DNA of 35,930 nucleotides from Nemertoderma westbladi (GCA_032718475.1 JAUCBJ010007795.1:1-35930); one strand, 5' to 3'; counted from the stretch's first letter, positions 11,294 through 21,525 are shown. Made by a program: numbers and translations. Notes: generated from the letters alone by a model not told the origin.

Positions 11294-12478
11294 GTAAATA
11301 GTTATTAATTATCTATGATTTATATTGCATCACGAATAGGGTTCAAACAGGGAAAGCCAAAATTAAATTGAATTAGAATATTAGTTTTAAATAATGCCCA
11401 GCCCAGCCTCCTCCGCATGTGATAAATCCACTAGGATTATTACTAAAAAAAACGCAACCTTTAAAATTACTTATCTTTTATTGAAGTTCGATAATAATCA
11501 ATCATGTAAATCCAACAACTGTACTTTAAGATAATTAAATTAACCGCACGGTGTACACTTTATATTGCACAGTACAATATGGAAAAAGGCCATGAAGAGT
11601 TAAAATTATTTAAAATTAAATTACATCGTTGAAAAGAAATTGTTATGAAAGGTAAGTGTGTCTGCTGATGTAATACATTAAACAATGAGTAACTACAAAA
11701 TATAATACAATAATTAAAATGGGATAACAAGAGCTTATTCCTATAAATGTGTAACAAATTAAATGTTTAATTAATTATTGAAAATATTGAAATTATTTAT
11801 TTAAAAATGATGATTGATTATCTCAGCGAGACATTAGCCAATTGCAATCTAGAACGTGAATCAACCTATATTGCACTAAATTAAATTACACAAAATATTC
11901 AACGTCTGCGAAATGCGTCGATAACGTAATACCGACTAATTATATAACGCCATTTCTTCGTAATGTTTAAACACACATTATATTGCATTCATTTAAAGAA
12001 ACATAAGAGTAATAGCCACACGGCTTATAATTATCTAAAAAAGTGATTAACAATACTGAATGAATAAAATCTATTAAAAAGTTGAACAACTTAAACATAA
12101 ACAAAAAGGTTGCATAGAATAAAAACAGCACTGCTTCGGGCCCAACTATATAGGATATTAAGTATCACTGGAGGCTTATTATTTATACAGACAAACCCGG
12201 ACTATAAGAAATTGTCGAGATACAACTAAACTGCACAGCACATAAAAAATGTAACTGAAAATGATGAGTGAATGTTAAAAAGTAGCTTCGTAATCGACTG
12301 TACAATAATAATTAGTCCCTAGTAATATAAAACTATAATAATGATAATAACACTAAATAAAACACAGATAAATGTGGATTGGTAAGATGATTAGCTCGCT
12401 AATAGCCAATGTTAATGTCCGCGATTCAACTATAAACACTGAGGGATGATTAATACAAGAGGAATTACAACGTTCCAT
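11294..12478. other. AT-rich spacer, 3' side of CDCA7
   Basis: I see no gene. This is the downstream side of the minus-strand CDCA7 gene and may hold its 3' UTR. TTTATT (AATAAA on the minus strand) occurs near 11474 and 11798, which could serve as poly(A) signals. Confidence 0.4.
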
Positions 12479-12578
12479 TATTTCTTACCGACATCCAGCA
12501 ATTGAACTTGGCAGTAAACGATATTATTCTCCTTTTGGATCCCCGCGTCCACCCTGGTACCCAACTGAACCAGGCAAT

Positions 12579-13964
12579 TCATCCTCGGAACCTCCTTAAT
12601 CTCGGTCTCCTTTCCATGGGGGTCCGCTGTCTCCTTTCCATGGGGTCCGATGTCTCCTTTCCATGGGGGTCCGCTGTCTCCTTTCCATGGGGGTCCGATG
12701 TCTCCTTCTCATGGGGGTCCGCTGTCTCCTTCTCATGTGGGTCCGCTGTCTTCTTCCCAGGTGGGTCCGCTGTCTTCTTCCCAGGGGGGTCCGCTGTCTC
12801 CTTCCCATGTGGGTCCGCCGTCTCCTTCCCATGTGGGTCCTCTGTCTCCTTTCTATGGTGGTCTACTGTTTCCTTTCCATGGGGGTCCGCCGCACCATTG
12901 CCTCCGCTCTCGGCTCTGGAAACTCCTTTCTTCAACGACGACACGAACGGAAACTTGACGCGTATTTTGCCGTGCTTACGATTCTCTTTGTTCTCTTCAT
13001 CCGTATTGTCTTCTTCCCCATCGTCGGAAGTGGTATCACTGGCGTCGCTGGGCTCAGGCGTCTCGTCCAACAGCTCAGCGACCTTCATCGGACTCCCAAA
13101 CCGCCCCTTGCAAACGCTCCCTTGTTCGTTAACAATCTCTCCTACTTCGCTCGGTTGCTCTATATCCTCGCTGCTCGGTTTCTCCTCGTTCCCGTAGAAC
13201 TCCTCCCGGTACTGCACAAGGAACTCCATGACGTTGTCGTATCCGTGTCGCCTCGCCAACGGATACAGACAACCGGTGGGCCCGAGGCCGCGTCTCGTAC
13301 GGCAGAAGCTGCAGTTGCACAGATCGCGACAAGGGGGGCACCTCCAGCTGGGGTCCATGAGGGCTACGCGAGCTTCCTCTCCGTAGCGCTGTCGCAGACA
13401 CGGGCCGCAGAACTGACCCTGAACGCCGCGACAGTAGCCCGAACGACATATTGTTTTCGTGTCGATGGTTTTCTGCCGGCATTGATGGCAGGTTGTCCCG
13501 TTAATCGAGTCGTATACCTTCTTCCTCTGGGCGCTCAAATCGCAGACCATCGCCAGCATGTGTTGGGTCACCTCTTCCGGGGCCGGAGCTGGCACCGGGT
13601 TCATTACCCGTGGTAGCGGTCTCCACTTACGTTTACGCTCTAATCTTCTCATCTCCTTCTCTTCTGAATCATCCGACACGTAACCGCATCCGATTACGAG
13701 TTTGCACTCCGGCATGTCGCCAAACTCGAAACGGGAGGATCTCGTTGAACGCTCGGGGTTTCTTCGGATTATACGCGGTTCACTGTGAGCATCCATGTGA
13801 AGGCGCGCCCGTTTCTTTGTCGGTGTCGACGGCGGTGTAGGAGGTTTACTTGATGCATCCTGCCTCTTAAACTCGGCCAATAGATCGTCAAGCATGGCTC
13901 TGTTATTCGCCACATTTTCCAGACGCCGTTTCTCGATGTCACTCAGAACATCTTTCAGTCCCAT
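12579..13964 (-). CDS. CDCA7: CDCA7/CDCA7L-type zinc-finger protein
   Basis: CDCA7-family proteins bind the chromatin remodeler HELLS in the nucleus and help maintain DNA methylation. The diagnostic 4CXXC zinc domain covers about residues 159-257: CHQC (159-162), C173, C178, CGPC (186-189), CPPC (209-212) and CNCSFC (216-221), with the family-typical CHQCRQKTIDTKT and GQFCGPCLRQRYGE blocks. A short basic motif RSSRFEF (75-81) and an acidic stretch (about 300-325) flank it. The first ATG starts a plausible N-terminal helix. The gene is one uninterrupted exon. The C-terminus (about 359-445) is a coding minisatellite of 8-residue units (DPHGKETA). A unit near 12642 lacks one base, switching the frame to an arginine-rich end. 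Orthology to CDCA7 versus CDCA7L is not resolved. Confidence 0.94.
   Translation of the reverse strand: MGLKDVLSDIEKRRLENVANNRAMLDDLLAEFKRQDASSKPPTPPSTPTKKRARLHMDAHSEPRIIRRNPERSTRSSRFEFGDMPECKLVIGCGYVSDDSEEKEMRRLERKRKWRPLPRVMNPVPAPAPEEVTQHMLAMVCDLSAQRKKVYDSINGTTCHQCRQKTIDTKTICRSGYCRGVQGQFCGPCLRQRYGEEARVALMDPSWRCPPCRDLCNCSFCRTRRGLGPTGCLYPLARRHGYDNVMEFLVQYREEFYGNEEKPSSEDIEQPSEVGEIVNEQGSVCKGRFGSPMKVAELLDETPEPSDASDTTSDDGEEDNTDEENKENRKHGKIRVKFPFVSSLKKGVSRAESGGNGAADPHGKETVDHHRKETEDPHGKETADPHGKETADPPGKKTADPPGKKTADPHEKETADPHEKETSDPHGKETADPHGKETSDPMERRQRTPMERRPRLRRFRG
12596..12890 (-). repeat. 24 bp coding minisatellite in CDCA7
   Basis: About twelve copies of a 24 bp unit (plus strand ccatgggggtccgctgtctc and variants) encode DPHGKETA-like repeats at the CDCA7 C-terminus. 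Units differ by third-base and replacement changes (DPPGKKTA, DPHEKETA). The unit at 12639-12661 has four G instead of five (12642-12645) and is 23 bp, which shifts the reading frame. Confidence 0.9.
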
Positions 13965-15792
13965 CGTACAGTCGTAGTACAGTAGTATCTCTCTCTATCT
14001 GTCTTTCTGATCCAATGACAATTAAAGGACAACAGCAGAACAGGATGTCGGATTACAGATTAAGCACTGAGTAATGCTGTAACGCTAGTCTGCTAGTTGT
14101 GGAACTGGTACCGGTACAACTTTCTTATTACCTGTATTACCTGATTACAGTATTATCTGTTAACGTTACTGTGGTAGCCAGGTAGCAGGGTAGCTGGCTG
14201 GCTGGTAGACTGCAAATTATCGCTGTCAAACTGTCAGACTGTTGTAGGCTGCAATGAGATTGAATTAGGCCTACTACTGTCAGACTGTACTAGAGTACCG
14301 GTACTACTTATGTCACACCTTGCAGGATCTAAGTTCGTTTTACCGATCCAGGATCACGAGCAGCAGGTGCATCACAACTAACAACAGCTGTTGGGATCAC
14401 AAATTAATTAGTTCAATGAAATGAGACAGCAGATAGGCAGACAGGTTGACTGATGTCCTTTCTTTAGTCATATCGTAAGCATATGATAGCACATTCGTGA
14501 TTGGTTGATTGGTTCAATCGTATTTGAGCTGTTCATATTAGCAAACTAGCTTACTTACTGGCATTACGTTCTTGAACTTAGCTATGGTTGGTTAATTTAT
14601 CCCTAATAAATCATTGGCCAGTGCATAAATAAAAATCAGTGTGATGGTAACACTAGAAAGGGCTAACGAAAAAAAAATGATTTTGACAAAAATACTTTTA
14701 AAGTTATTGTTGTAGTAAATGAAATTATGTTCACAATGCTTAATCATAATTAATAATCAATAAACACTAAACTTAAATAATCAATCATAATTTTATTATC
14801 ATAATTTGTTAACCAATAAACAGACGCTTCGAAAGATTTAGGATTGTATTCGGGCGAAAAACTAACAAGTATTAAGAATATTAATTATTTATATTTATAA
14901 TGTGGGGCGAGCCACGCAGTCAGGCCAGAGCCTTAACGCACAATTATAATAAGTAAATAGGGCAAAATGTCATGTGTTTATGTCTGTCTGTCATTCTATC
15001 TGTTCATATAATGAAAAATTCATTCGTAAATAACTTTTGAAGACTTTAACCATTTTCAACCAAATTTTGTATGGGCATACCAGAGAAAAAGCTCCAATAT
15101 TTTTGGCGGGCAAATACCTATCGAACTTTTGACTCCAGACAGCCAGATAAAATCGAACTTGCTCAAGTTCGCGTGCTGCGCGACGCCCCACGAACGTGTA
15201 TATATTGATATATGCCATAAAGTAGGCTTGAAATTTGGAGTTTATCTATCCACCCATAAATCGTGTAGGATACAGTATATCCCGCACATGTATGTACCAC
15301 ATACAGACATATCGCAACCTACGCTTACGCTATAAGTATTTTTATCCACCGTTCTATTCAATCCTCATGATTGTAGTGAGTTGGTTATTTTCGGTTATTT
15401 TGCTTAAGACCTGTACCGTAATACAGTAGGCTACTGCTTATATCTACTGTCTGACTGCTGGACTGGATGTTTCTGGTTTCATTCAGCCATTCTTATTTCA
15501 GTATTTTTATCACTTTATTCTGGGGAGAAATTCGGATTCGGAAATTCGAATTTTATTAGAATAGAAGTTGCAAAGAGTTATCTATCCCTTAGCTGACGCA
15601 CCAGAGCTGCTGCTGCACTCCCCAGCTCTCTCAGCAGACATCATCGAAACTCAAATCGTACGTTCGTTTTCGAAAGAAAGCCTTCCTTACCTTTCATATT
15701 ATACTCCTATATAATATATTGACTGACTGATATACACAAACTCTGTCTGATACTGCAATTAATAGCTCAGTAACTCTTATATTCCTGTTGCC
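13965..15792. promoter_or_regulatory. Divergent intergenic region between CDCA7 and CSE1L
   Basis: About 1.83 kb separate the two start codons, which point away from each other, so both promoters should lie here. I cannot define core elements reliably. An AT-rich stretch with ATATAATATATT lies about 75 bp upstream of the CSE1L ATG. No coding frame is convincing. The block near 14898-15100 (gagccacgcagtcaggcc onward) resembles the block near 35271-35345, so it is probably a dispersed repeat. Confidence 0.4.
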
Positions 15793-16887
15793 ATGGCTAC
15801 TCCTACGTCAAGTAATGTCGTTGCATTATCGAATTACCTGAAACAAACTCTATCGCCAGACAATAATGAGCGCAAAGCGGCCGAGAATTTCCTCAAATCG
15901 GTTGAAAGCAACGAAAACTTTGGTCTCCTCCTTCTCGAGACTATGCAACTGCCCCAAATCGAGGTGAACATTCGTCTTTCCGCTGCAATCACCTTCAAAA
16001 ACTTCATCCGTCGTAACTGGATTGCGGCAGACGACGAACCTAACAGAATATCTGAAGCAGACAGGTCCGCCGTCAAACAGCACATCGTAGACCTAATGCT
16101 GACATCCCCAGACCAAATACAGCGTCTCCTATCAGAGGCAATAAGCATTATCGGCCAGGCAGACTTCCCGGACAAATGGCCTTCACTAATCAACCTAATG
16201 GTGGATAAATTCAAATCTGGGAACATTACGGTTATTAACGGGGTCCTCTTCACGGCGCACTCGTTGTTTAAACGATACCGTCACGAGTTTAAATCGAACG
16301 CCCTGTGGACCGAGATAAAGTTTGTGTTGGACAACTTTGCCGCGCCGCTCACTGAACTTTTCAAACAACTGATGGTGTTAGCGGAGAAACACAATGGGGA
16401 TGCGATCAACCTTAAACTCATCTACAACTCGCTGTTACTCGTGGCTAAAGTGTTCAACTCGCTGAACGCTCAGGATCTACCGGAGTTCTTCGAAGATAAC
16501 ATGGCGGTCTGGATGGATAACTTCCACACGTTGTTAGTTACCGATAACCCGGTACTCCGGACTGATTCCGACGAAGAAGCCGGTCCTCGTGAGCTGTTAG
16601 TCACACAGATCTGCGACAACGTGGCGATGTACGCTAGTAAATACGGCGAGGAGTTCTCCTCGCAACTGCCTCGGTTCGTGGAGGCCGTCTGGAACCTCTT
16701 GGTGTCCACCGGCTCCGAGATTAAGTTCGATATCCTCGTCTGCAAGGCCATCCAGTTGTTGACCTTGGTGGCGGAGCGTTCCCAGTACGAGGGCTTGTTC
16801 AACCAACCTATGATACTGGAACTTATCTGTGAGAAAGTCGTCGTTCCCAACATGCGATTACGGGAGGTGGACGAGGAATTATTCGAG
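15793..16887 (+). CDS. CSE1L: CSE1L / exportin-2, exon 1 (residues 1-365)
   Basis: Exportin-2 (CAS) returns importin-alpha from nucleus to cytoplasm together with RanGTP. This exon encodes the N-terminal half of the HEAT-repeat solenoid: the importin-beta N-terminal domain (about residues 29-105, with RKAAENFLKSVE and ITFKNFIRRNW) and the start of the Cse1 domain, including INGVLFTAHSLFKRYRHEFK, DLPEFFEDNM and ICEKVVVPNM, nearly identical to the vertebrate protein. The ATG in gttgccATGG is a good initiation context. The exon ends in phase 0 at gag|gttagt (16887/16888); reading on adds eleven non-homologous residues and a stop. Joined to exon 2 the protein is 983 residues, close to the human 971. 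Confidence 0.97.
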
Positions 16888-17173
16888 GTTAGTAATTTTA
16901 TGTTAATCGAATTACCGGATTGATTGGATTACATTACATATCTACAGTGGTTATACATTCTCGTAGAAAGAATCCCCCTCTCATTGTACATTTGTATTTT
17001 GTATCAGCGATGCAAAACAAACAAACTAGTAAATAAATTAGTTTGTCACAAGATTCACAAAATTGAAGATATTCAAGATACTACCTGATTTCTACAAATA
17101 AACTTCTAACATTTAAAATATATGCCAAATTACATCAACAAGTAATGATTGTAAAATAGAGGCAGTGGTGGGC

Positions 17174-17193
17174 GGGGGGGGGGGGGGGGGGGG
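17174..17193 (+). repeat. Poly-G tract of 20 bases
   Basis: An unbroken run of 20 G lies in the CSE1L intron. Similar C runs of 20 and 25 bases occur at 21654 and 23068. Homopolymers of this length are prone to sequencing length error. Confidence 0.9.
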
Positions 17194-17364
17194 TACTGGG
17201 CGCAAATCCCATCTCGGCGAATTAATATTACGTGTGATCGGCGCGTTAAAAAATAAAGAATCTCAGATTGTGGGTAAATAATTTACGTCTGTTATCTACA
17301 TATAATACAATTATTATAGGAAGGGATCTAGGGGGTCTTAACCTCGAATGATAAGCTTATTTTA

Positions 17365-19218
17365 TAATAATAATATAATAATAATAATAATAATTAAAAT
17401 ATTTATATAGCGCCTTTCCTAAATTAAGAGCAAGGCGCATGGCACTGTTAAAATGTAGGATTGCTAAAAAATTAGATAAAAACAGTTTAATTAAAAACGG
17501 ACATTGATAACATCGTGTGAACATGATTATGCAGATTTACTCGTACTCCAGGTGGAAGTAGTGTGTTTTTAGCCTCGACTTAAAAACCGCGATGGTTGGT
17601 GATTGTCGAACGTTGATTGGCAGTTTGTTCCAAATAGTCGGGGCAGCAACTGAGAAAGCGCGCTTGCCGTAGTGCACCATGTTGAATCTAGGGATCACCA
17701 GCAGTTCGTAGTGGGATGACTTCAGTGACCGGGAGGGCGTGTAGGGTGACAGTAGATCTCGCAGATATACTGGTGCTGTTCCATTCAGACACTTGTAGGT
17801 AATCATAGCAATTTTATAGTCTATCCGACGTTGCACTGGAAGCCAATGTAGTCGCATTAGTACAGGGGTCATTCGTTGCCTGTCACTTTTCTTGAGACCA
17901 ACTAAAAGACGCGCCGCACAGTTCTGCACATATTGTAGCTTTTTAATGGAATCAGTCGGAAGACCGTAATAAAGGGAGTTGCAGTTGTCCAATTTACTTG
18001 TGACAAGCGCATGAATCAAAATCTCAAGATTATCTTTGGATAAATAGCGCTTAATTTTTCCAAGATTCCTGAGGTGATAGAATGCTTCTCTGACAGTAAT
18101 TCCAATGTGCTTGCGGAGTGTCAGATGAGAATCGATTTCAACACCGATATTACGCGCAGTTGCGCTACAACCAATAGTCTCGGAACCGATTATCACGTGC
18201 GGGGATTCAACTTGTTTACCGAATTGCGACTGCAGCATGACCACTTTAGTCTTATCTGAGTTCATCTTTAAAAGATGTGAGTCCATCCATGCTCGAACTT
18301 CGGAAAGGCACTTTTCAGTGATATCCACTGCATCATTCAGGTTTGATTTCTTAAATGTTATGTATATTTGAGTATCATCTGCGTAGAGATGTAGGGACAG
18401 TCCGTATTTCCTTATCACATTTGCGAGTGAACGTGTATAAATAGTAAATAGTATTGGGCCAAGTACTGATCCTTGTGGGAGGCCGTATCTTAATTGCTGA
18501 GGTTGAGAATATGAGTTGTTAATGCGTACTTGTTGTGAGCGGCCCAACAAGTAGGATCGAAACCAATCTAGTGCTGTCCCTGCAATGCCGATCTCATGTT
18601 CCAGAGTATTTAATAAGATACTGTGTTCGACAGTATCAAATGCAGCACTGAGATCGAGCATTATTAACAGTACTGCACAACCATCATCAATTCCCCTCAG
18701 AATCTCATCGCTGACCCTAAGGAGTGCAGTTTCGGTTCCATGGAATGGTCTATAGGCACTTTGCATAGGCTCGTGTAGATTATGTAAGTTCAGATGGAGC
18801 ATCAGTTGGTTTGCAACAGCTTTTTCAACTAACTTCGAAATGAACAAGAGGTTTGAAACAGGTCTAAAGTTTTTCAGTATCTCGGGGTCAAGGCGTAGCT
18901 TCTTGATAATGGGATTGAGCACAGCTTCTTTAAATAATGATGGGAATGTAGCAGTTGTGAGTGATAAATTAATTATCATTGTAATGACACTTAAGAGAGT
19001 TGTAAGGTATTGCTTCACAATATGTGTAGGGAGTGGATCACGGGGACTGGATTTGGGTTTTGAATCTTTGATAAGCTTGGCAACATCATCAGTTGATATT
19101 TCCTCGAAGTGATCAAGTTTTGGTACTGAAAAAGAGAATTGAGAGTCAGTTGGGCTACAATACTCTTCATCAGGGGCTACCTTGGCCCCAACCTCAGATT
19201 CAGCACTTTAGATTCAGC
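17365..19218 (-). mobile_element. L2/CR1-group LINE, 5'-truncated, antisense in the CSE1L intron
   Basis: An uninterrupted minus-strand frame from 19207 to the stop at 17537 (about 556 residues) encodes a reverse transcriptase: NFRPVSNLLFISKLVEK, LDLSAAFDTV (motif A), YGLPQGSVLGPILF (motif B), LYADDTQIY (catalytic YADD), then the C-terminal blocks KLDNCNSLYYGLP and LHWLPVQRRIDYKI, typical of L2/CR1/Rex-like LINEs. The 3' end reads gcgctatataaat followed by an ATT-rich simple repeat (17365-17395), also typical of L2. The endonuclease is absent. A 6 bp duplication atttta (17359-17364 and 19219-19224) brackets the insert. The frame begins just after an in-frame stop at 19208-19210. Confidence 0.92.
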
Positions 19219-19271
19219 ATTTTACCGAAAATAACTTATCTTTTATTGCCGCAATTGTAGGATTGTTCGAA

Positions 19272-19325
19272 TCCGACACCACGCTGATGAGACCCAGTAA
19301 GGTCGAAACGTGTACGTGGTTTGGA
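19272..19325 (+). ncRNA. Putative type I hammerhead self-cleaving ribozyme
   Basis: All conserved core positions can be read. CTGATGA lies at 19284-19290. Helix II is GACC (19291-19294) with GGTC (19301-19304), loop CAGTAA. GAAA follows at 19305-19308. Helix III is minimal: A19308-U19313 and C19309-G19312 with a two-base loop. Residue 17 is A19314, allowed at the cleavage position. Helix I is ACCACG (19278-19283) with CGTGGT (19315-19320), six perfect pairs, then an internal loop (GAC against TT) and three more pairs (19272-19274 with 19323-19325). Such very short helix III is known from type I hammerheads in animal satellite and retrozyme-like repeats. Cleavage would fall after 19314. Activity is inferred, not shown. 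Confidence 0.75.
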
Positions 19326-19607
19326 GAGATATGAGATATTAATTTCAAGAAAAATTACGCGATTCCTAAATTTGTACACTACCGGGTTAAAAAGTACGCA
19401 TGTGATGGGATTAGTCCTACAATTGCGCCAATAAAAGATAAGTTATTTTCGGTAAAATAAGCTTATCATTCGAGGTTAAGACCCCTAGATCCCTTCCTAT
19501 AATAAATGTATAATAAATAACAAATACCTCGATAAATACAGCTTGCCAACACATTGTTACTATCTAAATGACTTATGAAATAACTGTCTTTTTATTTAAT
19601 TTCACAG

Positions 19608-21464
19608 GACAATCCTGAAGAGTTTATCCGACGGGATATCGAGGGGTCGGACGTTGACACCCGTCGACGGGCGGCGTCCGACCTCGTCCGGGGTCTATGC
19701 CGGAACCACGAGGGCCGGGTGACCGAGGTACTCGGTGGCTACGTGATGGCCATGCTGGCGGAGTACTCAAAGAGTCCCGCCACCGCATGGAAGGAGAAGG
19801 ACGCCGCTATATATCTGGTGACGTCATTGGCGTCGCGCGGGGCAACGCAGAGACACGGGACGACGCAAGCGAACCAGTTGGTGAACGTCGGAGAGTTTAC
19901 GACGACTCACATCTCTTGCGAGTTGGACGTCACTCACGGGGTGGATAAATTGTGTATCTTACGAGCTGGTTGCATTAAGTACCTCGTTATATTCCGTAGT
20001 ATCCTAAGTAAGGAGATTCTATTGGCGCATATCGGTCGCGTTGTATCGCACATGGGCTCGAGTAGCGCGGTGCTTAGCAGCTACGCGTGCCACTACGTCG
20101 AGCGACTGCTCACGGTGCGAGCTCGAGCCGGTGAGCCCAGGAGTAGTGCCGCTCTGCTCGGTTCCGCCGACCTGGCGCCCCATCTGTCCTCGTTGCTCGC
20201 CGCCCTGTTCGCTACGCTCCGTCGCCCCGGCTGCGACGAGTACGCGATGCGTTGCGTCATGCGAGCGGTGAGCGCGGCTCGGGACGCGGCGCTCCCGTTG
20301 GCTCGCGAGCTAGCCGAGCAACTCATCGCCAAACTCATCGTCGTCGTACACAACCCGACCAAACCCAACTTCAACCACTACTTATTCGAGTCGATCGCTT
20401 TAGTCTTCCGTATCTCCTGCAAACAATCGAACAAACAGTTTCTAGAACAGCTCGCAACCATGGAGACTCTTATATTCCCCGCGATCGACCTAATCTTCCA
20501 ACGCGATGTCACCGAGTTCATCCCGTACGCTCTCCAGCTGTTGTCTCTCCTGCTGGAATGCCACCCCCCGGGGGACATCCCCCCCGGGTTCGCCTCCCTG
20601 TTCCCCCCATTACTCCAACCCGTACTCTGGGAGCCCCCCGCCCACATCAACCCCCTCACCCGGCTACTCAAGGCCTACGCCTCCAAGGAGCCGAGTTTGT
20701 TCGCGGACGATCAGGTCTTCGAGGCCTCTCTGGGGGTCTTCCAACGACTCGTGGTATCCAAGCGACACGACGGGGAGGGTTTCGCTCTGATTGGCTCGTT
20801 GGTTGAGCACCTCCCCGACCGAGTATTCGCCGTTCTGAATCCGCTGTTTAACGTCGTGTTCTCCCGTCTCCAGCAGAGTAAAACCGCCAAGTTCGTCGTA
20901 CATCTAATCGTGTTCATCTCGAAACTCGTCGTTAAATTCGGGCCTTCCAAGGTTATCGGCGTTATCGATGACATCCAGGCCGGGTTGTTCTCCATGGTCG
21001 TTGAGAAGGTTCTAGTGGTTGATATGCAGAGAGTTAGCGGAGCGACTAATAGACGACTGGTCGCGTACGCCACCACGCGGCTACTCTGCGAATCCAACGA
21101 GTTAATCTCGGGTACCTACAGCGGCCTGTGGGTGGCGCTACTCCGCGCCGTCATTCAGCTGTTCGAACTCCCGGAGGAGCCGATCGCCTCCCCGGAAGAG
21201 GATCACTTCGTGGACCTGGAAGAGACCCCCGGGTACGAGACGACCTACTGCGAGCTCGCCTTCACCGGGCCGGCCCCCCCTAGCGGCGGCGACCCGTACA
21301 CCGGGTTGCCCGAGCCCAAGGATCATCTCGCTCACTCGCTCGGTAAGCTGGCGCGCGCCAACCCCGGCCTCGTCGCCGCCCGAATATCGGCCTCCGGTCT
21401 CGGGGATTTTAATTCGAGTCCTATTCGACGTTATCTCGCTGCCACCGACGTACAACTAGCCTAG
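19608..21464 (+). CDS. CSE1L: CSE1L / exportin-2, exon 2 (residues 366-983)
   Basis: The acceptor ttcacag|gac restores frame directly after exon 1. The sequence opens with DNPEEFIRRDIEGSDVDTRR, the most conserved block of the CAS family, followed by KEKDAAIYLVTSLAS, the central Cse1 repeats (NPTKPNFNHYLFESIAL, DVTEFIPYALQLLSLLLE, LFPPLLQPVLWE) and the C-terminal domain (LFELPEEP, DLEETPGYET, HLAHSLGKL). It ends in TAG at 21462-21464, close to the expected family length. The exon is much more GC-rich than its surroundings, and parts (about residues 425-525) are rich in alanine and arginine and diverge more than exon 1. Only one intron remains in a gene that has many in vertebrates. Confidence 0.97.
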   Translation, partial: DNPEEFIRRDIEGSDVDTRRRAASDLVRGLCRNHEGRVTEVLGGYVMAMLAEYSKSPATAWKEKDAAIYLVTSLASRGATQRHGTTQANQLVNVGEFTTTHISCELDVTHGVDKLCILRAGCIKYLVIFRSILSKEILLAHIGRVVSHMGSSSAVLSSYACHYVERLLTVRARAGEPRSSAALLGSADLAPHLSSLLAALFATLRRPGCDEYAMRCVMRAVSAARDAALPLARELAEQLIAKLIVVVHNPTKPNFNHYLFESIALVFRISCKQSNKQFLEQLATMETLIFPAIDLIFQRDVTEFIPYALQLLSLLLECHPPGDIPPGFASLFPPLLQPVLWEPPAHINPLTRLLKAYASKEPSLFADDQVFEASLGVFQRLVVSKRHDGEGFALIGSLVEHLPDRVFAVLNPLFNVVFSRLQQSKTAKFVVHLIVFISKLVVKFGPSKVIGVIDDIQAGLFSMVVEKVLVVDMQRVSGATNRRLVAYATTRLLCESNELISGTYSGLWVALLRAVIQLFELPEEPIASPEEDHFVDLEETPGYETTYCELAFTGPAPPSGGDPYTGLPEPKDHLAHSLGKLARANPGLVAARISASGLGDFNSSPIRRYLAATDVQLA

Positions 21465-21525
21465 CGGTCGTTCAAACGGTTTGGAATGTTTCTATTGCGA
21501 TTTAAACTCGACTATAGTTTCACTA

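Larger units (their letters stand above)
17288..19520 (+). mobile_element. Inverted-repeat element carrying a hammerhead motif, split by an L2 LINE
   Basis: The left arm (about 17288-17364, then 19225-19265) is the inverse complement of the right arm (about 19417-19520). Landmarks are gaagggatctagggg, cttaacctcgaatgataagc and, after the LINE, ccgaaaataacttatctttt with their mirror copies at 19420-19500. Without the LINE the element is about 330-380 bp with inverted ends of roughly 90 bp or more. The unique centre (about 19266-19416) contains the hammerhead fold. A partial third copy of the arm occurs at 30567-30655. No coding sequence belongs to it. Its class is unknown to me. Confidence 0.75.
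16888..19607 (+). other. CSE1L intron (2720 bp)
   Basis: The donor is gag|gttagt and the acceptor is tttcacag|gac; both are consistent with conserved protein on each side (ELFE followed by DNPEEF). The intron contains a 20-base G run (17174-17193), an inverted-repeat element with a hammerhead ribozyme fold, and an antisense L2-type LINE inserted in that element. Confidence 0.95.

Noticed and set aside
12502-13616. Long plus-strand open frames opposite CDCA7
   Set aside because: They are shadows of the 24 bp minisatellite and the GC-rich zinc-finger coding region on the other strand; the translations are low complexity and lack homology.
20041-21455. Several open frames on both strands over CSE1L exon 2
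   Set aside because: They are overlaps of a GC-rich, clearly conserved CSE1L frame; none has recognisable domains.
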